Shown here: piece after piece, positions 35,932-44,162 of the stretch | Numbering within the stretch: the first letter of the stretch is position 1 | Layout: each line of letters opens with the position of its first letter | Assembly (NCBI GenBank): GCA_040382055.1 | Contig: JBEIGE010000023.1 | Location: 1 to 47,969 of the forward strand | Reading direction: 5' to 3' | Length of the DNA stretch: 47,969 nucleotides | Source: JBEIGE01 sp040382055 | GTDB taxonomy: Bacteria > Pseudomonadota > Gammaproteobacteria > Burkholderiales > Burkholderiaceae_C | Notes under the pieces: generated by a model | The model's input: the letters and a program-made list of their open reading frames with translations, nothing else | The model's database searches: none | Told to the model about the DNA's origin: nothing | Program-made: the position numbers and the translations under genes

Positions 35932-36001
35932 GCGACAACTTCAGCCACGTCTGCGCAACCACCTCTGCGAAGACATGCGCTGAAGGCACAATGCCTTACT
36001 T

Positions 36002-37243
36002 ATGAAACTGCAGACACAACGCTTCATTGACCGCTGGGTCGGCCAGCTTCTGTGCGCCGTCGTGTCTGTCTGGGTACGCTTGACCGAGCTGATTGGCGGC
36101 CCTGCACGCACCAGCGCATCGCCCCGGCACATTCTGGTGATCCTGCTCTCTGAGATGGGCAGCATTGTGTTGGCGGGCCCCATGTTCGCGCAACTGCGGC
36201 GCAAATACCCGGGTGCAGCCATTCATATCCTGCAACTCAAAAAGAACCAGGAAGTATCCAGACTGCTGCAGCTGACTGATCCGCAATACATGCACAGCCT
36301 GGACGACAGCTCCGGGGTCTCCCTGGTAAGAGATATCTTGCGCGTCAGCCTGGCGATGCGCCGGCTGGGCCTGGAAGCCGTGATCGACTGCGAGTTGTTC
36401 TCCCGCGTCAGCGCCTTGCTGTCCTTCTCGACCGGTGCCGGCATCAGGGTGGGCTTTACGCCTCATACTCAAGAGGGTTTGTACCGCGGTAGTTTCATCA
36501 ACCATGCGATTCCCTACAACCCTTACCAGCACATCAGCAAGCAGTTTTTGTCGCTGGTAGATGCACTCGGCGCCGACCACAGCACACCACGCAACAAGGC
36601 TGCAGCCATCCGGGAATTGCCCGCCGATACCGAACTTTCCGTTAACTTCTCTCAACATGAGTTGCAAGCCTACCGGGCCACACTGCTCGCCGACCATGCA
36701 GGCGCTTGCGGGCGCAAGCTGGTGCTGGTCTATGCCGGTGGTGGCATCTTGCCCGAGCGGGCCTGGCCTGCGGCTCACTACGCGCGGGTGGCACAGGGCT
36801 TATGCAACGCGGGTTTTGCTGTCGGCCTGATTGGGCTCAAAGAAGATGCCCAACTGGCCAAAGACTTGCAGACCGAAGTGAACAGCCCGGCCTGTCTGGA
36901 CCTGACCGGCTATACGCGGAGCATCCGAGAACTGCTGATGTTGTTCCATGCCGCCGATCTGCTCATCACCAACGATGGTGGTCCGGGCCACTTTGCCACA
37001 CTCACACCCATTCAAACCATGGTGTTCTTCGGGCCTGAAACCGGCCGTCTTTACGGCCCGCTGGGCACACGCAACACGGTTCTTGAATCCGGCATCGCGT
37101 GCTCGCCCTGCCTGTCCGCCTACAACCACCGGCTGACTTTTTGCGATGGCGACAACCAGTGCCTCAAGCGCATTGCACCCGACCCGGTTTTACAGGACGC
37201 TCTGGCCTTTTTGCAGACAACGCCCCTGGTGGAGTCCGCATGA
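36002..37243 (+). CDS. Glycosyltransferase family 9 (heptosyltransferase-like)
   Basis: 413-residue GT-B glycosyltransferase resembling LPS heptosyltransferases. Rossmann-type HILVILLSEMGSIVLAGPMFAQLR opens the first domain (HILVILLSEMGSIVLAGPMF); YAGGGILPERAWPAAHYARVA and LITNDGGPGHFATL form the donor-binding half. A C-terminal cysteine set (CSPCLSAYNHRLTFC, then CLKRI) is typical of a GT9 subgroup. It probably adds a sugar to a lipid-linked or core oligosaccharide on the cytoplasmic face. It heads a run with GtrA and an ArnT-like gene; its stop overlaps the gtrA-like start (ATGA). Confidence 0.85.
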   Translation: MKLQTQRFIDRWVGQLLCAVVSVWVRLTELIGGPARTSASPRHILVILLSEMGSIVLAGPMFAQLRRKYPGAAIHILQLKKNQEVSRLLQLTDPQYMHSLDDSSGVSLVRDILRVSLAMRRLGLEAVIDCELFSRVSALLSFSTGAGIRVGFTPHTQEGLYRGSFINHAIPYNPYQHISKQFLSLVDALGADHSTPRNKAAAIRELPADTELSVNFSQHELQAYRATLLADHAGACGRKLVLVYAGGGILPERAWPAAHYARVAQGLCNAGFAVGLIGLKEDAQLAKDLQTEVNSPACLDLTGYTRSIRELLMLFHAADLLITNDGGPGHFATLTPIQTMVFFGPETGRLYGPLGTRNTVLESGIACSPCLSAYNHRLTFCDGDNQCLKRIAPDPVLQDALAFLQTTPLVESA

Positions 37244-37734
37244 CGGGCGCAACGCCTTTGCAGCGTGCCGTTCTGTGGGTGCTTGGCTGGATTGAACGTT
37301 ACAGGTATATCAAGTTCGGCATCGTCGGCGCCAGCGGCACCGTCGTCAATTTGACCGTGTTGCATTTTGGCCATGAGTACCTCTTTACTCAACTTGAAGC
37401 CACCTACAACAAGCCCTACCTGTCGCTGGCCTTGGCCATTTCGCTCGCCACAATCAACAACTTCACCTGGAACCGGCTCTGGACCTGGTCAGACCGGGTC
37501 AAAGCGCTGGAGGCCAATGCGACCCAGCCGGTCAGTCTTCGCCTGCTGGGTATTGAGTTCAGCCAGTACGTCACCGCATCGGCCTTTGGCAGCACCCTGC
37601 AATACGTGTTGACCCTGTTGCTGGCCAACACCATGGACTACCGGCTGGCCAACGTGATCGCCATCATTGCAGCAAGCGTCAGCAACTTTCTGGCCAACGA
37701 CCGCTGGACCTTCAGGCAACGCAACGGCTCCTGA
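37240..37734 (+). CDS. GtrA family membrane protein
   Basis: 164-residue protein with four predicted transmembrane segments and the two GtrA motifs, NNFTWNRLWTW and NFLANDRWTF, each after a hydrophobic segment. GtrA proteins are thought to help flip polyprenyl-linked sugars or assist partner transferases. ATG 37240 overlaps the GT9 stop; a longer frame from 37099 lies inside the GT9 gene and is not plausible. With the flanking transferases it fits a pathway that builds or decorates a surface glycan, though the acceptor is unknown. Confidence 0.9.
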   Translation: MTGATPLQRAVLWVLGWIERYRYIKFGIVGASGTVVNLTVLHFGHEYLFTQLEATYNKPYLSLALAISLATINNFTWNRLWTWSDRVKALEANATQPVSLRLLGIEFSQYVTASAFGSTLQYVLTLLLANTMDYRLANVIAIIAASVSNFLANDRWTFRQRNGS

Positions 37735-37788
37735 AAAGTCCAACCAGCTGCACTCAGCATCACTTAGCCTCTTTACCATCACTCAGAA

Positions 37789-39615
37789 ATGCCCGTGATG
37801 ATTTCACCAATCCAGACCGACACGCCGCCCTCGAAGGTCATTGTTTGCGCTTTGCTGCTACTGGCGACCTGGGTTTATATCTTTGGACTCGGTGGGCAAT
37901 ATGTGCCGTCCAATGGCGACGAAATGGTCTATGTGCATATTGCCCGCACCACCGCGCAAACCGGCCACTGGCTGCCACTGGCCTCAGAACTTGAAAATAC
38001 CCGCAATACCAAACCCCCCATGCTGTTCTGGCAAGCCATGGTGGCGGGTGACTGGGGACAGAACTGGACGATGGCGGCACTTCGTACCCCCAGCCTGATC
38101 TACATCCTGCTCACTGCCGGGGCTATTGCCTGGGTGGTCCGTCTGGTCACGCGCAATACGGCCAGCGCCATGCTGGCGGCTTGCGTTTACCTGGCGTTTT
38201 TAAGCACCTTTCGCTACGGCCGGCCCTACCTGACCAGTGCACCGGAAACCTTCTGGCTCAGCCTGCCGCTATTTGGATTGCTGATTGCCCGGCTTCAAAC
38301 TCCCCGTGGTTCAAATATCCTGAACGTGCAGGCTCCTACGGGCACCGCGCTCTGGCTCTGGCACGCGCTTTGTGGTCTGGCGCTGGGAATCGGTCTGGCT
38401 TACAAATCGTTTGCCTTGATCGCGCCAGCTGCTGCGGCCTGGTGGCTGGCCCTCATGCTCACGGCCTGGGCTCCTGGTTGGCGTTCTGCTTTCGGCATTT
38501 CCCTGCGCGTAGCCTTCAGCGTGCTGCTGGCTCTGGGCGTTTTTGGCCTGTGGTTTGTACTGGACCCGGACCCACAAGCCGTGTGGCAGGAGTTTGTCGT
38601 GGCAGAGAACGCCGCCAAGTTTTCGGATTCACGGGGCTACTGGGCAGAGGCGCTGTCCCTGAGTGGCTCCAGCCTGTGGTCACAGCTACTTTCCTTCGCG
38701 GTCAATGCCGGGCTCTTGGCTTGTGTGGTCATAGGCGCTGCTGTGTTCGGCCTGCCCAAACTCTATCATTTGTGGCGGCAACCAGAGAAGCCCGCCTATC
38801 TGCTGATCCTGCTGGCCTGGGTAGGTGTCTGGCTGCTGGTGTTCATGCTGCCCAGCCAGCGTTCTGCACGCTATGTCATCCCGGCCATGCCGGCAATTGC
38901 CATCCTGCTGGGTTTGTACTGGCAACGCATCCCCCGGGTCTGGTTTTTCCCAACCCTGCTGCTTTGCGCAGGCGCGCTGGTTTTTCTTGCGCGAATTGCC
39001 TGGGTCGGCTACAGCCTGGATCTATATTCAACTATTGAAGTTGCAGCCGCCCTGCTTTGCGCCAGCGCTGGCATGGTTGGTGTCCTGCTTGGGCTGTGGC
39101 GTTCCAGGCAAACCCGTCTCTGCGCCCTGGCCTGCACCCTGCTGGTGTATGCCACCTTTAACCTGACCGTTGCACCCATGGATGGCACCATCGGCAGCTA
39201 CCCGGCTGGAACCATCGGCCCCCAGGAGCCTGGCAAAACCCCGATGCGCATTGCCGCGCCTAACGCTTTTAATAGCCAGTTTGAGCGCAACCGATTTGTA
39301 CTCGAAGGCAATCACCGGTTTGTGCCCTACGAGACAGAAGCCCGGGCCATCGGACGACTTGCGCCGGGCGCCTCGCTGCCCAAGCCTGAACAGGCGCTCC
39401 AGAATCTTCTGCGTGATTTTGATGCGGTGATCTGGATTCAGTCATCGCCGTCTGAAACGCAAGCGCTGTGCCTGCCAGACTGCAAGGTTCTGGGCACGCG
39501 CTGGCAACTCAAAAGCCGTTATTTAAGCGGCGAGATCAACCGCGACAACCTGTGGAACCCGCAGGAATGGCTGTTCAGACGCGAGTGGTTGTTGACGCGA
39601 ACCAACGCGCCTTGA
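37789..39615 (+). CDS. ArnT-like GT-C glycosyltransferase
   Basis: 608-residue integral membrane transferase of the PMT/ArnT (GT83-like) type that uses polyprenyl-phosphate sugars on the periplasmic side. About a dozen hydrophobic segments are present. The first periplasmic loop carries the acidic pair in NGDEMVYVHIA, and NTRNTKPPMLFWQAM follows, as in ArnT. The C-terminal 180 residues form a soluble periplasmic domain. ATG 37789 is taken; ATG 37798 is an alternative. Substrate could be aminoarabinose on lipid A or another sugar. Its last 41 bases overlap the converging membrane-protein gene. Confidence 0.87.
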   Translation: MPVMISPIQTDTPPSKVIVCALLLLATWVYIFGLGGQYVPSNGDEMVYVHIARTTAQTGHWLPLASELENTRNTKPPMLFWQAMVAGDWGQNWTMAALRTPSLIYILLTAGAIAWVVRLVTRNTASAMLAACVYLAFLSTFRYGRPYLTSAPETFWLSLPLFGLLIARLQTPRGSNILNVQAPTGTALWLWHALCGLALGIGLAYKSFALIAPAAAAWWLALMLTAWAPGWRSAFGISLRVAFSVLLALGVFGLWFVLDPDPQAVWQEFVVAENAAKFSDSRGYWAEALSLSGSSLWSQLLSFAVNAGLLACVVIGAAVFGLPKLYHLWRQPEKPAYLLILLAWVGVWLLVFMLPSQRSARYVIPAMPAIAILLGLYWQRIPRVWFFPTLLLCAGALVFLARIAWVGYSLDLYSTIEVAAALLCASAGMVGVLLGLWRSRQTRLCALACTLLVYATFNLTVAPMDGTIGSYPAGTIGPQEPGKTPMRIAAPNAFNSQFERNRFVLEGNHRFVPYETEARAIGRLAPGASLPKPEQALQNLLRDFDAVIWIQSSPSETQALCLPDCKVLGTRWQLKSRYLSGEINRDNLWNPQEWLFRREWLLTRTNAP

Positions 39616-40297
39616 CCCAGCCAATAACCCGGCGCAGGGCCAGCACATGAAGTGCGAGCCACAGCCAGGGGTCAAGCAAGGCATCCCAAAGGTTACCGGT
39701 AGGTAAGCGCAGCAGCACAAATACAAGGAGCACGCCAAAAACCAAACCCAATTCGACGCGACGCATGACGCACCAATGCCCGGCAAGCTTGGTGGCAACA
39801 AGTCCGGGGATGAGAACCAGCAGTGCGGTCAGCGCCAGCGCTGCCGAACTGAAACCCCAAGCGTAAACAGACACGGGGAAGAATGCGAAGGTGTCAAGCA
39901 ACAAGGCCCAACCCAAGAAAAGCGGCAAGCACAAGACCCATCCGCTCGGTTGCCCGGAGGATGTCACAGTAGCCAACGGGTCACGAGGCACAAGCCTCTG
40001 ATACACAGCCCAACCTGCCAGGCCGGTGGTGATTAAGCTCGGCGCCTGGAAAGCCAGCCCCAGCCAGTATGCAGGCGACAATTCACCTGGCAACAATACC
40101 CATACGCCCACCAGGCCAGCACCCAGCACAAGCGCGTAACGTAACTTGCCCGCAAGCCAGGGGCGGGCAAGGCTCAAGACCACCCACACCAGCACCACGG
40201 CCCAGCTTGCACGCATATACAGTTGCATCGTCACAGCCTCGGGCAGATGCAACAACTGGGTCGAGAACAAGCGCTCAAATATGGTCGGAATGCTCAT
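39575..40297 (-). CDS. Multi-spanning membrane protein of unknown function
   Basis: 240-residue protein I do not recognise. It has about six hydrophobic segments (for example ASWAVVLVWVVLSLARPWL, YALVLGAGLVGVWVLLP, LGLVFGVLLVFVLL) and a short basic C-terminus. No catalytic motif is apparent. ATG 40297 (MSIPTIFERLF) overlaps the stop of the propeller gene as ATGA; a longer frame from 40444 lies inside that gene. Coupling to a membrane-anchored beta-propeller suggests the two work together. Its 3' end overlaps the ArnT-like gene by 41 bases. Confidence 0.75.
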   Translation of the reverse strand: MSIPTIFERLFSTQLLHLPEAVTMQLYMRASWAVVLVWVVLSLARPWLAGKLRYALVLGAGLVGVWVLLPGELSPAYWLGLAFQAPSLITTGLAGWAVYQRLVPRDPLATVTSSGQPSGWVLCLPLFLGWALLLDTFAFFPVSVYAWGFSSAALALTALLVLIPGLVATKLAGHWCVMRRVELGLVFGVLLVFVLLRLPTGNLWDALLDPWLWLALHVLALRRVIGWVKARWFASTTTRV

Positions 40298-41496
40298 GGC
40301 GGTGCAATGCCCCAACGCGTCCAGGCAATCACCCTGCGCTGGTCTGAGTAGCTCACCCATAGGCTGTTGTCGGCCCAGACCATGGATGGGTAAGAAAACT
40401 CGTCCTTGCCGGCACCTCGGGCCAGTGAAGTCAACTGTGTCCACTGCAAGCCATCTTGCGAGGTACTCAAGTCCAGTACGGTGCGGTCATGTGGCTGGGA
40501 GTTTTGCGCCAAAACATAGCGCCCGGGTCCCAGCGCCAGCGCCGCCACTGAAGCATCCGGGTTGTTCATGGGCAAATCTGGCAAATCGCTCCAGTCTTGT
40601 CCGCCGTTGAGCGTCTGAACTGCCTTCATTTTTTTACCCCGGCTGTTGTCCCGCGCCAAAGCAATCCAGTCCTGCGGCGTTCTGACCAGCACACTGGGTT
40701 GCAACACATCACCCCGGCGCGACATCCGGACCAGTCCCAAAAATTGTCCGCCGTCATCAAACCTCAAAGCCACCGGGTACTTCATGCCCAATTCAAAATA
40801 GGCCGGCAGCACCATACCGCCATCAGCCAGGGCAACCGGCATGGCACGTACCAAATGGCTGGTGCCCCACAGCCAGGACAAAGGCAAGACCCGCACCGGT
40901 TCAAACCGCAGTTCGCTCAAGACAGCAGTAGGCTCGGCCTGTCGCAAATGCACAATCCGCCCTGCCGCCCAACCACCCAAACCGGTAGCCACCACAAACA
41001 GATGAATCCGCCCCTGTTTGTCCAACCAGGCTACCGGATTACCCAGACGACGCACACCAAAGCCCAACTGCGCGCCCAATTCAGAACGGTTCACCACAAA
41101 ACGGGCCGCCCGCCATTGCTGGCTAACGCGATCAAAAGAAGAAGCGGCAATTTGTACATCCGGGCCACTTTCACGGGAGCCAGCAAACCAGAACGCCATC
41201 AGCGCATCGGGATGATCCTGGGGCAGGGCCAACAGAGCGCTGGCATGCGCGGCCGGTGTGTCAGCCGGCATCGGAATGACGCCCCGGGCCTGCAGCGTGA
41301 GTGTCAAGCCGGGCTTGTCAACAGCCGGCAACTTAAGGGGCCATTGTGCTGCCGGGCTTGGCGGCAAGGAGTCTTTTTGCCAAAAATCCAGCGCAAGCAA
41401 GCTGATCAAACCACAGATCAGCAGGATCAGATGCACCCATCGCAACCCAGGCTGAGGTAGTATGAAGGCGTCTGATGAAGGATGAGGAACAGTCAA
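40294..41496 (-). CDS. Membrane-anchored sialidase-like (BNR/Asp-box) beta-propeller protein
   Basis: 400-residue protein with a transmembrane anchor near residues 20-38 (HLILLICGLISLLALDFW) and a large extracytoplasmic domain. Asp-box motifs are visible, TLNGGQDW and TSQDGLQW, as is the HASALLALPQDHPDALMAFWFAGSRE entry strand in part (HASALLALPQDHPDALMAFW) typical of the BNR_2 sialidase-like family. A true sialidase FRIP motif is not seen, so glycan binding or another hydrolase role is equally possible. The start is uncertain: TTG 41496 opens the frame but no ribosome site or ATG was found. Coupled to the membrane-protein gene. Confidence 0.78.
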   Translation of the reverse strand: MTVPHPSSDAFILPQPGLRWVHLILLICGLISLLALDFWQKDSLPPSPAAQWPLKLPAVDKPGLTLTLQARGVIPMPADTPAAHASALLALPQDHPDALMAFWFAGSRESGPDVQIAASSFDRVSQQWRAARFVVNRSELGAQLGFGVRRLGNPVAWLDKQGRIHLFVVATGLGGWAAGRIVHLRQAEPTAVLSELRFEPVRVLPLSWLWGTSHLVRAMPVALADGGMVLPAYFELGMKYPVALRFDDGGQFLGLVRMSRRGDVLQPSVLVRTPQDWIALARDNSRGKKMKAVQTLNGGQDWSDLPDLPMNNPDASVAALALGPGRYVLAQNSQPHDRTVLDLSTSQDGLQWTQLTSLARGAGKDEFSYPSMVWADNSLWVSYSDQRRVIAWTRWGIAPP

Positions 41497-41544
41497 TGGT
41501 GAGCCGGGTTGGGGGGAATGAAATAAACGATACGACTAGGAGCT

Positions 41545-41569
41545 CGTCAATTTTGACGCAGTTTACTGC
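41545..41569. promoter_or_regulatory. Paired palindromes upstream of the YhgE/Pip gene
   Basis: CGTCAA-TT-TTGACG (41545-41558) is followed without a gap by GCAGT-TT-ACTGC (41558-41569). The first shares the core GTCAA-TT-TTGAC with the palindrome before metK. The pair lies about 117 bases before the YhgE start and 49 before the divergent propeller gene. It looks like an operator for a dimeric regulator; which gene it would serve is unclear. Confidence 0.4.
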
Positions 41570-41685
41570 TGCACCAAATACCACTACAAACTCCTTAACT
41601 AAGGGTGACCCAAGGGCCACGTCAACGCAGCCCCTAAGGTTGCAATTTGTGTCCTCCGCTTCCTGACCCAGCCTGGAAAAGCACC

Positions 41686-43617
41686 ATGAATTTGTTTCAG
41701 CAAGTTGCCTGTATCGTAAGGGTCGAAGTCGGCTTCTTCATCCGCTTCCCCAAGCTGATTCTGGCGACCGTCTTTGTCTCGCTTATCCCCGCCTTTTATG
41801 CCGTTATCTACCTCTCCAGCGTCTGGGACCCGAGCGCCAGAACAGGGGCCCTGCCGGTCGGTCTGGTCAACCGGGATGCAGGCCTGATTTACAAAGGTCA
41901 GGCGTTCAATATGGGTTCGGATGTGATCTCCAAGCTCAAGTCCGACCAGTTATTCGGCTACCGTAACATCGACAACGAGCAGCAAGCTCGGGCCTTGGTT
42001 CGAAGCGGCAAGCTGGCCTTTGCGCTGATCATTCCTCACGACTTCAGCGCCAATGCCGTGCCCGGAGAAGACTCCGGACTTGGCAAATTGGTGATTTACG
42101 CCTCTGAAGGCAACAATTTCGAGAGCGCCAGTCTGGCCCGTCAATTTGCCCTGACGCTGACCAAAGATGTCAACGACAGCCTCAACGAACAGCGTTGGTC
42201 CATGGTTCTCAACACCGCTGTTGGCTCCCAAGACAACCTCAGTCGCTTACGTGAAGGCGTTGTTCAGTTGCGCACCGGGACCAAGGAACTCAGCCAGGGC
42301 GCTGACAAAACAGCAAGCAGCGCAACCGCCCTGACGGCAGGCGCTGGGCGGCTTGATGATTCGGTGGAACAAATGGTCGGTGGTGTCAAGCAACTGGGGA
42401 CCAGCCTGAAAACCATCAACTCGCGATTACCGCCCAACGCCGAGCTGGCCCAGTTGCAGACCGGTGCCCAAGCGCTTGCTGCAGGCAATGCCGAACTCGA
42501 GCAGGGCATGACCGAAATGAAAACCGGCAGCCAAAAACTCAAAGAGGGTGTCAATAATTTCAGCGCTGACGCCAAAGACAGCCTGTTTGTCCCAGGGCGT
42601 TTCGCTGAAGGTCTGGAGCAGGTCTCCGATGGCGTGCAGCAACTCGACAGCGCAATCCTGACTGCCAGAGATTCCCAAACCAAACTCACCGAGGGTGCCC
42701 AACGCCTGAGCAATGGCGTTGGAACGCTCACCAATGGCGTCAGGTCTGTTGGGGGCGCCATCAACGCCTTGGTCAACCGCCTGCCCGAGGACAACCAACT
42801 CGAACAAGTCGCTGCAGGCGCCGTCAAAATGACCGCCAGCACCGCCGCGCTGGCCGAAGCCACACAAAAAATCAAGCTCGGAACCCAGCAATTGGACTTG
42901 GGCATTCAGACGCTTGCGGGCACATTGCCAGTCTCCATGCAAATGCTCGATGGCACGGCCAAAGGGCTAGCCCATTCCGTGCAACCCGTGATGGAGGTTG
43001 ATGCTCCCGTCGCCAATCACGGCAGCGGTTTTGCCCCCAACATCTTGCCAGGCGCTTTGTGGTTGGGCGCAGCCATTGCCGCCTTCTTGATTTTGGTGCG
43101 GGTTTTGCCAGAACAGGCCAAGGATTTCTCTTCACCGGCGCAACTGGCGGGGAAAATCATTGTGCCCAGCGTCATTGTCCTGATCCAGTCTGCCATTGTG
43201 TTCATCACCGTGGTTTTCGTGCTCAACATCAAGGTGGTCACACCGTTCGCCTTTGCGCTCACCATGGCTATTTCATCACTCACTTTTCTGATGATGGTAT
43301 TTGCGCTCACGCGCGCCTTTGGCGATGCCGGCAAAGCCTTCGCCATGATTTTTCTGGCCCTTCAGGTGTCCGCCTCCGGCGGCATCTTGCCGATTGAGCT
43401 CAGTGGCAGCTTGTTTGAAGTCATCAGTCCGTGGTTGCCGATCACCTGGGTGGTCAAGGCCATCAAAGCCAGCATGTTCGGTGCCTTTGAAGGCGACTGG
43501 CTCAAGCCGCTGCTGCTGGTCTGGGCTGCCGGCTTGGTGGCGGCCCTGGCAGCGGCAACCATCGGGCGCTGGCGGTATGTCAAACCGGAGACCATCCGGC
43601 CGGCATTGGACTTTTAG
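41686..43617 (+). CDS. YhgE/Pip domain-containing membrane protein
   Basis: 643-residue protein of the phage-infection-protein family, related to ABC-2 type permeases. It has an N-terminal transmembrane segment (ILATVFVSLIPAFYAVIYL), a roughly 380-residue periplasmic region and about five C-terminal membrane segments. The periplasmic part contains heptad-like units such as LRTGTKELSQGADK, AQALAAGNAELEQGM and LTEGAQRLSNGVGTLTNGV. ATG 41686 is chosen; an in-frame TTG at 41647 lies 13 codons upstream. Function is unknown here; in Gram-positives relatives are phage receptors or ESX/T7SS-associated. No ATPase partner is encoded next to it. Confidence 0.88.
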   Translation: MNLFQQVACIVRVEVGFFIRFPKLILATVFVSLIPAFYAVIYLSSVWDPSARTGALPVGLVNRDAGLIYKGQAFNMGSDVISKLKSDQLFGYRNIDNEQQARALVRSGKLAFALIIPHDFSANAVPGEDSGLGKLVIYASEGNNFESASLARQFALTLTKDVNDSLNEQRWSMVLNTAVGSQDNLSRLREGVVQLRTGTKELSQGADKTASSATALTAGAGRLDDSVEQMVGGVKQLGTSLKTINSRLPPNAELAQLQTGAQALAAGNAELEQGMTEMKTGSQKLKEGVNNFSADAKDSLFVPGRFAEGLEQVSDGVQQLDSAILTARDSQTKLTEGAQRLSNGVGTLTNGVRSVGGAINALVNRLPEDNQLEQVAAGAVKMTASTAALAEATQKIKLGTQQLDLGIQTLAGTLPVSMQMLDGTAKGLAHSVQPVMEVDAPVANHGSGFAPNILPGALWLGAAIAAFLILVRVLPEQAKDFSSPAQLAGKIIVPSVIVLIQSAIVFITVVFVLNIKVVTPFAFALTMAISSLTFLMMVFALTRAFGDAGKAFAMIFLALQVSASGGILPIELSGSLFEVISPWLPITWVVKAIKASMFGAFEGDWLKPLLLVWAAGLVAALAAATIGRWRYVKPETIRPALDF

Positions 43618-43636
43618 CATTCCGGCAGTCGCCAGG

Positions 43637-43665
43637 CTTGAAATAGCCCAAAAAGGCCTTATCAT
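43637..43665 (+). promoter_or_regulatory. groESL promoter, sigma-32-like and sigma-70-like overlapping
   Basis: CTTGAAA at 43637-43643 matches the heat-shock sigma-32 -35 element; 13 bases later CCTTATCA partly matches its -10 (CCCCATNT). The same bases read as sigma-70: TTGAAA (43638-43643), 16 bases, TATCAT (43660-43665). The predicted start lies at the adjacent CIRCE operator, so repression and activation would act at the same spot. Confidence 0.65.
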
Positions 43666-43691
43666 TAGCACTCGTTGGATTTGAGTGCTAA
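43665..43691 (+). promoter_or_regulatory. CIRCE operator (HrcA binding site)
   Basis: A perfect consensus: TTAGCACTC (43665-43673), a 9-base spacer, GAGTGCTAA (43683-43691). HrcA, stabilised by GroESL itself, represses at this element and releases on heat stress. It overlaps the predicted -10/start of the groESL promoter and lies 92 bases before the groES ATG. Confidence 0.97.
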
Positions 43692-43715
43692 CAGCAACCA
43701 TCCATCTGAGTTAAT

Positions 43716-43741
43716 CAGCACCGACTTTTGCGTTGGTGCTG
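43716..43741 (+). promoter_or_regulatory. 5' leader hairpin of groESL mRNA
   Basis: CAGCACCGAC (43716-43725), loop TTTTGC, GTTGGTGCTG (43732-43741): ten pairs including one G-U. It is distinct from CIRCE and lies 42 bases before the groES ATG, with the AGGAG ribosome site at about 43772 left unpaired. No U-tract follows, so it is not a terminator; mRNA stabilisation or translational tuning is possible. Confidence 0.6.
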
Positions 43742-43783
43742 TTGATGTTTCCCAATTTGTTTCAAAAACCTAGGAGATTCCTG

Positions 43784-44077
43784 ATGAAACTGCGTCCTCT
43801 CGCCGACCGCGTTATTGTTAAACGCGTTGAAAACGAAACCAAAACCGCCTCTGGCATCGTCATTCCTGACAGCGCCGCTGAAAAGCCTGATCAAGGCGAA
43901 GTGCTGGCTGTTGGCCCTGGCAAGAAGAACGACAAAGGCGAACTGTTGACCATGAACGTCAAGGTCGGCGACCGTGTTTTGTTTGGCAAATACAGCGGCC
44001 AAACTGTCAAGGTTGACGGCGATGAACTGCTGGTCATGAAAGAAGACGACCTGTTTGCGGTTGTTGAAGGCAAATAA
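43784..44077 (+). CDS. groES: Co-chaperonin GroES
   Basis: 97-residue co-chaperonin that caps the GroEL ring. It begins MKLRPLADRVIVKR. The mobile loop ETKTASGIVIPDSAAEKP that contacts GroEL and the GEVLAVGPGK and GDRVLFGKYSGQTVK motifs are intact. ATG 43784 follows TAGGAG by eight bases; the open frame runs 17 codons further upstream through the leader and is not coding. It is cotranscribed with groEL after an 85-base gap. Confidence 0.98.
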   Translation: MKLRPLADRVIVKRVENETKTASGIVIPDSAAEKPDQGEVLAVGPGKKNDKGELLTMNVKVGDRVLFGKYSGQTVKVDGDELLVMKEDDLFAVVEGK

Positions 44078-44162
44078 CTTGCGGGACAGACCAAACCACG
44101 CGCACAGCGCCCGGTTGCTCTGTCCTCAACATATTCATTTTTAAATTTATTGGAGTCATAAC

